From an uncultured Bacilli bacterium (GTDB taxonomy: Bacteria > Bacillota_I > Bacilli_A > RF39 > UBA660), in contig CAKPMH010000004.1 in NCBI GenBank assembly GCA_934167935.1, positions 8,242 through 72,241 of the forward strand: 64,000 nucleotides of DNA. Direction: 5' to 3'. Shown in pieces: positions 56,773-64,000 of the stretch; the first letter of the stretch is position 1; every line of letters starts with the position of its first letter. The position numbers and the translations under genes were made by a program. The notes beneath the pieces were generated by a model. It had not been told where the DNA came from and searched no databases. It worked only from the letters and a program-made list of their open reading frames with translations.

Positions 56773-57657
56773 TTATTCAAAATCATTAAAACCAAATTCT
56801 TGCAAATACTTTTCTTTATCACGCCAGTTTTTGATAACTTTAACAAATATTTCTAAATAAACATTCTTGCCTAGTAACTCTTCTATTTCTTTTCTTGATC
56901 TTATTCCAATTGTTTTAACCATATTTCCTTGTTTTCCAACAATTATTTTTTTTAGTGATTCTCTATCTACTATAATAGCAACATTAATATAATAACTATT
57001 ATTTTTTTTCTCTATATTTTCTACTATACAAGTAAGTGAATGTGGGACTTCCTCATGAGTTAAATTAAATACCTTTTCTCTTACTATTTCTGCTATCATG
57101 AATGTAATTGGTTTATTTGTAATTTGATTATCACCATAATATTTAATATCATCTGTTAAATAATTTTTTATAACTTTAATAAGTTCTTTTTTATTACTAT
57201 TTTTAAGAGCTGATACTGGTACTATATCATTAAATGGATATAAATCTTTATATTCAGTTATTTTATTAAATATTTGTTCTTTTGTTAATTTATCAATTTT
57301 ATTTAATACTAAAATAACAGGTTTATTTATATCTTTTAATTTTTCTATAATAAATTTATCTCCACCACCTAAATCTTCACTTGCATCAACTAAAAATAAT
57401 ATTGCATCAACATCATTTATACTATAAAATGCTTGTTTATTTAGATAATTACCTAATTTATGATTTGGTTTATGAATACCTGGTGTATCAACAAATATTA
57501 TTTGTGTTTCTTCTTCATTATAGATTCCTTGTATTATATTACGTGTTGTTTGAGGTTTATTTGATGTTATGGCAATTTTTGTACCTATTATGCTATTTAA
57601 TAATGTGCTTTTACCAGCATTTGGTCTTCCTACTAATGTTACAAATCCACTTTTCAT
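56773..57657 (-). CDS. era: GTPase Era
   Basis: Ribosome-assembly GTPase: G1 GRPNAGKSTLLN (9-20), G2 region PQTTRN, G3 DTPGIH, G4 NKID and a C-terminal KH domain with IVGKQGNMVKTIGIRSRKEI that binds the 16S 3' end. The ATG at 57657 overlaps the cdd stop (ATGA) and follows AGGAGA; the longer ORF start is inside cdd. 294 residues, normal. Confidence 0.96.
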   Translation of the reverse strand: MKSGFVTLVGRPNAGKSTLLNSIIGTKIAITSNKPQTTRNIIQGIYNEEETQIIFVDTPGIHKPNHKLGNYLNKQAFYSINDVDAILFLVDASEDLGGGDKFIIEKLKDINKPVILVLNKIDKLTKEQIFNKITEYKDLYPFNDIVPVSALKNSNKKELIKVIKNYLTDDIKYYGDNQITNKPITFMIAEIVREKVFNLTHEEVPHSLTCIVENIEKKNNSYYINVAIIVDRESLKKIIVGKQGNMVKTIGIRSRKEIEELLGKNVYLEIFVKVIKNWRDKEKYLQEFGFNDFE

Positions 57658-58034
57658 AAATCTTCTCCTGAAAAGGCATATACGCATAATTCTTCTACTG
57701 TTTTTTTACTAGTTTTATTATCAAAATAACAAATAATTTCTACATCTTTATTTAAATAATCTATTAAGGTTTGTCTACATATAAAACATGGTGTAATTTC
57801 TTTATTACTTTTTGCCATCAAATGTATTCTTTTAAAATCATCTTTATTTTTACCATTTGCTATAGCATTATATATAGCACATCTTTCAGCACATATTCCA
57901 GCAGCGGGGCTAGATGTTTCTATATTTACACCATTAAAAAGCGTTTTATCTTTGCACTCTAAAATTGCAGCAACTGGATAATGAAAATAATTTGATTTTG
58001 AATTTTCAAGTAATTTTTCTAATCTTTCTTTCAT
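57654..58034 (-). CDS. cdd: Cytidine deaminase
   Basis: Homotetrameric-type deaminase (126 aa). The proton-shuttle Glu and first zinc Cys lie in AAGICAERCAIYNA, and the other zinc Cys pair in TPCFICRQTL. Overlaps dgkA by four bases and era by four bases: one operon with conserved order. Confidence 0.95.
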   Translation of the reverse strand: MKERLEKLLENSKSNYFHYPVAAILECKDKTLFNGVNIETSSPAAGICAERCAIYNAIANGKNKDDFKRIHLMAKSNKEITPCFICRQTLIDYLNKDVEIICYFDNKTSKKTVEELCVYAFSGEDL

Positions 58035-58411
58035 TTTATCACCTCAATTATTTTAGGTAAAAATATCATTATACCTATTAAAAATGCAGAAAAGGCAAAT
58101 ACAAGTACTGCTCCTGCAGCTGTATCTTTGGCAATTTTTACATAACTATTTTCTTCTTTTGTTACTAAATCACATAAATTTTCTATACTAGTATTTATTA
58201 GTTCTGCTGCAAACACTAGTGAAATCATGACTAAACATAGTATCCATTCTACTAAACTTATTTTAAATATGAAGGCTCCTATAATTACAATTGTTGCTAC
58301 TGTAAAATGAATAAACATATTTTGTTCATCATTTATACATATTTTTATTCCATTAAATGCATATTTAAAGCTATTTCTTAGTTTTTTCTTATCTAGTGAT
58401 CTTGGCTTCAT
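58031..58411 (-). CDS. dgkA: Diacylglycerol/undecaprenol kinase DgkA
   Basis: Three to four spans; hallmark AAELINTSIENLCDLVTKEE with catalytic Glu/Asn residues, and SYVKIAKDTAAGAVLVFA. In Gram-positives this enzyme mostly phosphorylates undecaprenol. Overlaps ybeY by 23 bases. Confidence 0.92.
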   Translation of the reverse strand: MKPRSLDKKKLRNSFKYAFNGIKICINDEQNMFIHFTVATIVIIGAFIFKISLVEWILCLVMISLVFAAELINTSIENLCDLVTKEENSYVKIAKDTAAGAVLVFAFSAFLIGIMIFLPKIIEVIK

Positions 58412-58826
58412 TTAATATTTCCTCCTGTAAACTAAACATAACTTTTTCATCTTCTTTTAAAATATGATCATATCCTAGTAAATGTAAAAATCCATGAACA
58501 GCTAAAAAACAAATTTCTCTTTTAAATGAGTGTCCATATTCTATTGCTTGACTATGAGCTTTATCAACACTTATATAAATATCTCCAAGTACTCTATTTT
58601 CTAGTTTAGGAAACATTTTATCGTCTTCTAATGCAAATGTTATTACATCTGTTTCTCTATCTATATTTCTATATTCTTTGTTTAATTTATGAATATATTC
58701 ATTATCTGTAATTATTACATTAAATTCAATATTTTTTAAATTTAATTTTTTAATACCAACATTTAAAACCTTTTCTATATCCTTTGTATCTATTTTTTCA
58801 TCTATTTCATTAAATATTTCAAACAT
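58389..58826 (-). CDS. ybeY: Endoribonuclease YbeY
   Basis: rRNA maturation nuclease with zinc motif HGFLHLLGYDH (about residues 118-128) and RETDVITFALEDD upstream. 145 residues. Heads the ybeY-dgkA-cdd-era unit; the Rnf operon ends upstream with a terminator. Confidence 0.95.
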   Translation of the reverse strand: MFEIFNEIDEKIDTKDIEKVLNVGIKKLNLKNIEFNVIITDNEYIHKLNKEYRNIDRETDVITFALEDDKMFPKLENRVLGDIYISVDKAHSQAIEYGHSFKREICFLAVHGFLHLLGYDHILKEDEKVMFSLQEEILNEAKITR

Positions 58827-58883
58827 ATTTACCTCTTTTCTATAACTATTATAATATAAAAAAATTTTTTTTACAATGAAAGA

Positions 58884-58908
58884 AAAAATGATTATAAATC
58901 ATTTTTTA
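58884..58908 (-). terminator. Terminator of the Rnf operon
   Basis: AAAAAATGATT pairs perfectly with AATCATTTTTT around ATA, overlapping the rnfB stop. It shows that short rnfB really ends here. Confidence 0.82.
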
Positions 58909-59158
58909 TGTATTCTTCCATTTCTTTTAATTTATCTCCTCTTAAAGGTCTACATTTTTTATAATTTTCTATATCTTCTAGTATTTTTTTTGCCATTCCA
59001 CTACATGAGCCATATCCACATGCTCCACAATTGTATCCAGGAAGGTGTTTTAGTATTTCTTCTGTTTTGTTATCTTTTTTATTTATAAATAGATCAGTTA
59101 ACACTAGTATAGTACCTAGTATTAAAGAGGTCATTGTAAGTATTAATATTCCTATCAT
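58892..59158 (-). CDS. rnfB: Truncated RnfB: membrane anchor plus one 4Fe-4S domain, 88 aa
   Basis: Begins with a span (MIGILILTMTSLILGTILVL), then the RnfB/NqrF-type cluster domain LPGYNCGACGYGSCSGMAKK with a fourth Cys in YKKCRPLRGDK. It stops at residue 88 and a terminator follows, so the usual C-terminal double ferredoxin domain (another 100-180 residues) is missing and not nearby. RnfB normally accepts electrons from ferredoxin. Here entry may use a free ferredoxin or another subunit. Its ATG overlaps the 42-aa gene's stop (ATGA). Confidence 0.83.
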   Translation of the reverse strand: MIGILILTMTSLILGTILVLTDLFINKKDNKTEEILKHLPGYNCGACGYGSCSGMAKKILEDIENYKKCRPLRGDKLKEMEEYIKNDL

Positions 59159-59283
59159 TTTCTATCCTCCTTATATAAGCATCCCTTGCAATTTTTACAA
59201 TCCATTTTACAATTATTTTTACTTGTTAAATATATTGTTAAAATAGATAATATTATTATTAATATAAATGGCAATAAAATCAT
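59155..59283 (-). CDS. 42-aa membrane microprotein with Cx3Cx2Cx2C motif, between rnfA and rnfB
   Basis: The frame reads MILLPFILIIILSILTIYLT (one span) then NNCKMDCKNCKGCLYKEDRK, with Cys at 25, 29, 32 and 35. The start overlaps the rnfA stop and the stop overlaps the rnfB start (both ATGA), and AAGGAGG near its end serves rnfB. Four closely spaced Cys after a span suggest a small metal or Fe-S site at the membrane face. I know no such subunit in Rnf. It could be a new accessory subunit of this complex. Confidence 0.7.
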   Translation of the reverse strand: MILLPFILIIILSILTIYLTSKNNCKMDCKNCKGCLYKEDRK

Positions 59284-59843
59284 TGGTATCTAGAAAATAA
59301 TAAGGCCATTATAGCTGCTGTTATAAAGGCAATTGGATAACCTTTAAATGATGATGGAATATCACTATTATCTATCTTTTCTCTCATACTAGAAAATAAA
59401 TATATAACTAAAGTAAATCCTAAACTACTTGATACACTATAAACTAACATTTCTATAAAATTATAATTATTTGTTATATTTAAAAGCACTATTCCAAGTA
59501 CAGCACAATTTGTTGTTATAAGAGGTAAATATATTCCTAGCATTTTATGTATATTTTTGAAATATCTTTTTAATATAATTTCTAGTAATTGTACAAGCGA
59601 AGCAATTACTAGAACAAATAATACCGTTTTTAAATACTCAGTATTTGTTGGTACTAATAAATAATGATATAAGAAAAATGTAATTATACTTGACATAGTT
59701 ACAACTAACATAACAGATAATCCCATTGATATTGCACTACTTCTTTTATTTGAAGTTCCAACAAAAGGACATATTCCTAAGAACTTTGTTAAAACTATAT
59801 TTTCAGTTAATAAGGAAGTTATAAATAAATTAATTAGATTCAT
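59280..59843 (-). CDS. rnfA: Rnf electron-transport subunit RnfA
   Basis: Six-span membrane subunit, 187 aa, with TENIVLTKFLGICPFVGTSN and YLPLITTNCAVLGIVLLN, the paired half-membrane motifs whose Cys bind a shared Fe-S centre with RnfE. Overlaps rnfE by 14 bases. Confidence 0.95.
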   Translation of the reverse strand: MNLINLFITSLLTENIVLTKFLGICPFVGTSNKRSSAISMGLSVMLVVTMSSIITFFLYHYLLVPTNTEYLKTVLFVLVIASLVQLLEIILKRYFKNIHKMLGIYLPLITTNCAVLGIVLLNITNNYNFIEMLVYSVSSSLGFTLVIYLFSSMREKIDNSDIPSSFKGYPIAFITAAIMALLFSRYQ

Positions 59844-60468
59844 TTTTTTTACCTCCTTTTAAATAATTAAATAATGCTATTAATAAAGCTAGTGTTATAA
59901 AAGAGCCAGCAGGTGTTACTAAAATATTAATTGGAAATATATTATTTGGAGTAAAAATTCTATAAACAACTTTAGTTCCAAATAATTTACTTGTTGAATC
60001 AATAAGTGTTAATGTATTATTTCCAATTACTTCTCTAAATAAGGCTATAATCATTAAAACAAATGTATATCCAAGTCCTATTCCAATAGCATCTAAAAAG
60101 CTAGTTTTGACATTTTTTTTAGATGCAGTTGATATTGCTCTACCTAATACTATACAGTTAACTACTATTAATGGAAGATATATTCCTAAAACATCGTATA
60201 AAAGTTTTATATAATGTTCTAATAGTAATTCAAGTATAGTTACAAATGTTGAAATTATAAGTATATATACTGGCACTTCTACATTTTTAGGTACTATTTT
60301 TCTAATTAATGATATTGTAACATTTGAAAAGATTAAGATAGTTATAACACATATTCCCATTAAATAAGCATTTTCAAAGTTAGTTGTAACAGCAAGTGTT
60401 GAACATAATCCTAAAAGAAGTACTAAAATAGGATTTTCTTTTATTATTCCATTTAAAATTATTTTCAT
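59830..60468 (-). CDS. rnfE: Rnf electron-transport subunit RnfE
   Basis: Paralogue of RnfA, 212 aa, with ENPILVLLLGLCSTLAVTTN and GIYLPLIVVNCIVLGRA. Its Cys motifs pair with RnfA's. Overlaps the 177-aa gene by four bases. Confidence 0.95.
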   Translation of the reverse strand: MKIILNGIIKENPILVLLLGLCSTLAVTTNFENAYLMGICVITILIFSNVTISLIRKIVPKNVEVPVYILIISTFVTILELLLEHYIKLLYDVLGIYLPLIVVNCIVLGRAISTASKKNVKTSFLDAIGIGLGYTFVLMIIALFREVIGNNTLTLIDSTSKLFGTKVVYRIFTPNNIFPINILVTPAGSFITLALLIALFNYLKGGKKNESN

Positions 60469-60998
60469 CTTTTACTCCTTTCTAATATTAAATCACTTAT
60501 TGTAACATCTATTTTATTTATATCACTTTCATACATAAGTGAACCAAAATATCTTTTTATGTCATTATCATCTACTTTTGAATATCCATATTTTAATAAA
60601 TTATCTAATAAGATTCTTCCTTCAGTACTACTATTTAATATATCTACAGGATAAATCATATTAGGGCCAAATTTTCCTTTATCCATAAATTGACTATAAG
60701 TTGGATCTATTAAATAATAGTTAATATTTTTATCAACAACAATTGATGACATAACAAATTCATGTTCATACATATCATAAATATGTTTTGTATTTATGAT
60801 TTTAGAATCAATATTTTCATTTTTTAATTTATAATTTATATTATTTGCCATAAATTTACAAAGTCTATCTAAATTTTCATATTTTGTTTCATATTCTTCT
60901 TTTTCTTCTTTTATTATTTTTTTTAATAATTCTTGATAATCTTTTTCTTCTAGTGTTTTTTTTCCTATATTTAATAAATTATAATAAAAACTATCCAC
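60465..60998 (-). CDS. Transglutaminase-like (papain-fold) protein inside the Rnf operon, 177 aa
   Basis: GTG start overlapping the 30-aa gene. Not a usual Rnf gene. A possible transglutaminase-like core is seen: Cys in DRLCKFMANNI, His in YEHEFVMSSIVV and Asp in YYLIDPTYSQF, in the right order and spacing. No signal peptide or span, so probably cytoplasmic. Coupled on both sides to Rnf genes (overlap with rnfE), so its job may relate to assembly or processing of the complex. The fold call is tentative. Confidence 0.6.
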   Translation of the reverse strand: MDSFYYNLLNIGKKTLEEKDYQELLKKIIKEEKEEYETKYENLDRLCKFMANNINYKLKNENIDSKIINTKHIYDMYEHEFVMSSIVVDKNINYYLIDPTYSQFMDKGKFGPNMIYPVDILNSSTEGRILLDNLLKYGYSKVDDNDIKRYFGSLMYESDINKIDVTISDLILERSKR

Positions 60999-61083
60999 TT
61001 ATTAAATTCCTTACTATAAAAAGAAGAATTGAACATATAAGAGCAGTTAGTGTTAATACTAAAATTCCACTATATTTTTTCAT
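60991..61083 (-). CDS. 30-aa single-span peptide, possible RnfG anchor remnant
   Basis: MKKYSGILVLTLTALICSIL plus FIVRNLISG: a basic head and one span, the shape of the RnfG N-terminus (membrane anchor). The RnfG FMN domain itself is fused to RnfD just upstream. The peptide begins two bases after rnfDG and overlaps the next gene. It could be a leftover anchor or a separate small subunit. Confidence 0.5.
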   Translation of the reverse strand: MKKYSGILVLTLTALICSILLFIVRNLISG

Positions 61084-61084
61084 A

Positions 61085-62500
61085 TTACCCCTCCATATCA
61101 TCTAATACATTAGTAACCATTTTTTTAAGAGCAGTTGATGATATAGTTGCTCCTGATACTGTATCTATATTTTCAATATCCATCTGGTTATTTATTAATT
61201 TATTTATATAATTATTTTTTTCTACTAAACTATAGTATGATGGTGTTTCATTATTTTCAATTATTTCTATTTTTGTAATTTCTTTATTATTTATATATAG
61301 TTTGGCTTTTATAGGTCCACCATTTCCTTTTTCTGTTACTATATAGTAATCATTTGTTTTTTCTAATATTTTAAAATTAGAATCAGTTCCTTTTTTATTA
61401 TACTTATTTCCTATATTTATACTTATACTAATAATTAAAATAGACAAAATTATTAATGGAATTATTATCTTTTTTATAGCATACTTATTACTTGATCCTA
61501 GTCTATCTAATAACATAACAAACATATTCATTGTAAGTATTGCTGTTAATACACCTTCTGGTGCACTTGTTTGATATCTAAATATAACAGTAAGTATACC
61601 AAGTGACATAGCGTATATAATTTGTCCAACACAAGTTATTGGGCTTGTTACTGGATCAGTTGCCATAAATACAGCTCCAAATAATAGTCCTCCACTTAAA
61701 ACATTAAAGATTGGATACCATATTCCAAGACCATTAATACTTCCAATTATGTATGTCATAACAAAGACAGTTGCTACATATATAACAGGTATTTTCCATT
61801 TTATTACTCTTTTATAAACTAAATAGAAGAATGCTAATATAATTAAAATTGAACATGTTTCTCCTGTACTTCCTGGAATGAATCCAAATAAAAAGTCTTT
61901 TAAATTTCCATATGGTTTTACTAATGTATCATATGTTCCAATTGAATCAGTTAACTTTACATTTGTTAGAGGTGTTGCACTTCCTATCGTATCTAATTCA
62001 TATTTATTTATATATCCACCGTTTAAATTTATTATTTGCGAGTACATGCTAAGTACAAATAAACATCCTATTAAAGCTGGATTAAATATATTTTTTCCAA
62101 ATCCTCCATATAACATTTTTCCAAATATAATTGCTATAATAGATGCCATTACAAGTATTTCTAGTGGTGTATTTAAAGGTAGTACTAAACTTACAAATAA
62201 TCCAGGTATTATGCTATAAGAATTTTTTATATAATTTTTTAATTCTTGTTTTTTTAATTTTTTAAATATATATGCATATAGTAATTCTGTTATATAACTT
62301 GTTATGGTTCCTATAAATATAAATATTAAAGGATAAAGCATTCCATATAAATCTACTTTATTATTTTGATATGGTATAATTCCATTTTTATAAAATGAAA
62401 ATATTATTATAGGTAAAAGCGCTACTAATAAATTATTCATTATTTTATTTGTATTGTTTTTACTTTTTATGAATGGTCCTTTTGATATACTAAATTTCAT
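61085..62500 (-). CDS. rnfD: RnfD-RnfG fusion protein
   Basis: Residues 1-335 are RnfD: multi-span, with GNLFGKMLYGGFGKN-like FGKMLYGGFGKNIFNP and the flavinylation site GSATPL (T176). After span 350-370, residues 375-471 form an RnfG/NqrC FMN domain ending in DTVSGATISSTALKKM, with the acceptor Thr at about 452. Usually these are two genes. ApbE encoded at 44.8 kb can flavinylate both. Overlaps rnfC by one base. Confidence 0.88.
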   Translation of the reverse strand: MKFSISKGPFIKSKNNTNKIMNNLLVALLPIIIFSFYKNGIIPYQNNKVDLYGMLYPLIFIFIGTITSYITELLYAYIFKKLKKQELKNYIKNSYSIIPGLFVSLVLPLNTPLEILVMASIIAIIFGKMLYGGFGKNIFNPALIGCLFVLSMYSQIINLNGGYINKYELDTIGSATPLTNVKLTDSIGTYDTLVKPYGNLKDFLFGFIPGSTGETCSILIILAFFYLVYKRVIKWKIPVIYVATVFVMTYIIGSINGLGIWYPIFNVLSGGLLFGAVFMATDPVTSPITCVGQIIYAMSLGILTVIFRYQTSAPEGVLTAILTMNMFVMLLDRLGSSNKYAIKKIIIPLIILSILIISISINIGNKYNKKGTDSNFKILEKTNDYYIVTEKGNGGPIKAKLYINNKEITKIEIIENNETPSYYSLVEKNNYINKLINNQMDIENIDTVSGATISSTALKKMVTNVLDDMEG

Positions 62501-63711
62501 TATTTCACCTTTTTCTTTGCATCACGCATGAATTCTCTTAGATTTATTTTAGCTGGACATAGATATGAACATATACCACATTCTATACATCTATTAACGT
62601 CTAATCGTTTTAACTCTTCTATATTTTTTATATTATCTTTTACAAGTACCGGAGATATTTTAGCTGGACAATTATCACTACATTTACCACATCTTATACA
62701 TGGTGTTTCATTTATTTCTTCTTTATTTAAAACAATAACTGAATTTAAATTATTTGGTATTATAAAGTTATCTGTTTCAATTGCATTTCCCATCATAGGT
62801 CCACCTGCTACTATAGTAGCGTCTTTTACTAAATATTTTTTATATATTTTTTTTAATTCACTAAATTCTGTTCCTATTTTTATTTTTATATTTGTTTTAT
62901 TTTCAACTTCTCCTGATATGGTTATAATTTTTTCTATTAATGGCTTATTTTTTGTTATTGATTCATATATAGAATAAATAGTTGATACGTTACTAATTAC
63001 TATATTTTTTTCTATTGGAAGTTTTTTATAATCAGTATGTTTTATATATCTAACTAGTGATTTTTCCCATCCCATTGGATATAAATTAGGTACTTCTACT
63101 AATTTTATTTTTTGATTTGTATATGGAATTATTTTTTCTTTTAAAAGCCTATTATTTACTTTTATAGCTATATATATTTCGTTTAAATTATATATTTCAT
63201 CTATTATATTTATTGAATCTATTATTTCTTTTATATTATTAAATAATAAATTATAATCAGCTGTTATGTATGGTTCACATTCAACTGCATTTATAATTAA
63301 TGTTTTTATATTATCACTATTATATTTTATATATGTTGGAAATCCTGCTCCTCCAAGTCCAACTATTCCATTATTTTTTAAATTTTCTATAAATTCTTTT
63401 TTATTTAATTTTTTATTAATAGGTTTATATATTTCTTTTTCTTTAAAATCATTTTCTATTTTTATAAATGATGATTTGTTATTTTTATAATCTATTTTTT
63501 CTACTATATCTATTACTTTACCACTTACGCTACTATGGATAAATGTATCATATTTAGTTTTAAGTATTTTTTCTCCTTTTAATACTTTAGCATCTTTTTT
63601 TACTAGTAATTCATTTTCATCTATTTTAAAATACACATATTTTGGATTTAAATATTCGCATATTTTATTCATTGTTTCTTTTTTATATTTTTTAAGTTTA
63701 ATTCCAATCAT
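62500..63711 (-). CDS. rnfC: Rnf electron-transport subunit RnfC
   Basis: NADH/FMN-binding, soluble subunit. N-terminal barrel-sandwich (KVLKGEKILK), glycine-rich NGIVGLGGAGFPTYIK, ECEPYITADYNLL, and two Fe-S motifs CIRCGKCSDNCPAKISP and CIECGICSYLCPAKINL near the C-terminus. 403 residues, a little short. The ATG at 63711 fits GGGTGAAATTT; the GTG three codons earlier overlaps that site. First gene of the operon. Confidence 0.95.
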   Translation of the reverse strand: MIGIKLKKYKKETMNKICEYLNPKYVYFKIDENELLVKKDAKVLKGEKILKTKYDTFIHSSVSGKVIDIVEKIDYKNNKSSFIKIENDFKEKEIYKPINKKLNKKEFIENLKNNGIVGLGGAGFPTYIKYNSDNIKTLIINAVECEPYITADYNLLFNNIKEIIDSINIIDEIYNLNEIYIAIKVNNRLLKEKIIPYTNQKIKLVEVPNLYPMGWEKSLVRYIKHTDYKKLPIEKNIVISNVSTIYSIYESITKNKPLIEKIITISGEVENKTNIKIKIGTEFSELKKIYKKYLVKDATIVAGGPMMGNAIETDNFIIPNNLNSVIVLNKEEINETPCIRCGKCSDNCPAKISPVLVKDNIKNIEELKRLDVNRCIECGICSYLCPAKINLREFMRDAKKKVK

Positions 63712-63728
63712 AAATTTCACCCATATTA

Positions 63729-63758
63729 ATTATACTCTATAATAAATAAAAAAATCAA
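63729..63758 (-). promoter_or_regulatory. Promoter of the Rnf operon
   Basis: On the minus strand, TTGATT (63758-63753), 18 bases, then TATAAT (63734-63729), about 17 bases before the rnfC ATG. Confidence 0.68.
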
Positions 63759-63775
63759 TCTAAAAGATATAAACA

Positions 63776-63810
63776 AAAAAATAGAAATTATTTTAATTTT
63801 TCTATTTCTT
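63776..63810 (-). terminator. Terminator after the Rpn-like gene
   Basis: AAATAGAAA pairs with TTTCTATTT around an 11-base AT loop, followed by T on the minus strand; it overlaps the gene's end. Confidence 0.6.
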
Positions 63811-64000
63811 CTTTTGATAAACCAGTTACTTCTGAAATGATATTTATATTCATATTTTTATTTAACATATTTTTTGCTATTTCAATGGATTTATACTCAA
63901 TTCCTTTTTTCATTCCTCTTTCAAGGCCTTTTTTCTCTGCTGATGATATTCTAGAATTAAATATTTTCCTTTTGTCTTCCTCTTCTGTCATATATCTTCT
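63788..64000 (-). CDS. C-terminal part of a PD-(D/E)XK nuclease-family transposase/Rpn-like protein
   Basis: The frame is open to the window edge (…RRYMTEEEDKRK), so the start is outside. The visible tail has AEKKGLERGMKKGIEYKSIE then IISEVTGLSKEEIEKLK, the Lys/Glu/Gly repeat and final HTH-like helix typical of the Rpn/PDDEXK transposase-like family. The nuclease core is not in the window. Confidence 0.68.
   Translation of the reverse strand, partial: RRYMTEEEDKRKIFNSRISSAEKKGLERGMKKGIEYKSIEIAKNMLNKNMNINIISEVTGLSKEEIEKLK

Noticed and set aside
62528..62977. 149-aa plus-strand ORF opposite rnfC
   Set aside because: Shadow of rnfC, whose Fe-S motifs prove the minus frame.

Overview
ORGANISM. 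The window is very AT-rich, uses TGA as a stop and TGG for Trp (standard bacterial code), and carries endospore genes (spoVV/ylbJ, ylbL, gpr, spoIIM, sigG, ymxH, yqfQ) in Bacillus-like neighbourhoods: dnaG-rpoD-trmK-yqfQ, ybeY-dgkA-cdd-era-yqzL-recO and xerD-deoB. I infer a small-genome, anaerobic, spore-forming (or recently spore-forming) Bacillota lineage, of the kind found among uncultured gut Bacilli and Mollicutes relatives (RF39-like). The exact taxon cannot be read from the sequence.

LAYOUT. 1-8.4 kb: mostly plus-strand host genes (surface-protein fragment, spoVV, ylbL, rpsT, gpr, spoIIM, mnmA, an HTH protein). 8.6-16.0 kb: a complete integrated filamentous phage (inovirus-like, 7,401 bp between equivalent points of its direct repeats). 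It has two XRE repressor-like genes, a divergent control region, a putative ssDNA-binding protein, a major-coat-like peptide, a long exported adsorption-like protein, a run of tiny membrane proteins, a Zot/pI ATPase and an HUH Rep, but no integrase. 16-64 kb: almost entirely minus-strand host genes. These include clostripain, ZIP transporter, M15 peptidase, Dps, deoB, xerD, rarA, a type IV pilus/pseudopilin operon, trmK-rpoD-dnaG, uvsE, lepA, a two-component system, an ApbE/FMN-lipoprotein/NusG-II/Gx-transporter cluster, sigG, perR-rubrerythrin, pyrG, recO-era-cdd-dgkA-ybeY and a complete but rearranged Rnf operon.

KEY INTERPRETATION. The prophage is flanked by a 19-bp perfect repeat. The right copy belongs to a 28-bp sequence matching the Bacillus dif site at 26 of 28 positions (recalled consensus). 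The left copy keeps the XerC arm and centre but not the XerD arm. Gene orientation flips from mainly plus to almost all minus across this point. I infer that this is the chromosome terminus and that the phage entered dif using host XerCD. The phage rep stop codon lies inside the att core, so integration replaces it and extends Rep by 27 residues of host-encoded sequence.

OTHER SYSTEMS. The Rnf operon has an RnfD-RnfG fusion, an RnfB cut to its first Fe-S domain, and an unlisted 42-aa membrane peptide with four clustered Cys between rnfA and rnfB. The pilus operon has a prepilin, a peptidase, a PilC with a long basic N-terminus, and exported proteins sharing a TVExALxxLY module that also ends the prepilin. 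perR-rbr has a perfect Fur-family operator, and pyrG has a leader terminator consistent with attenuation.
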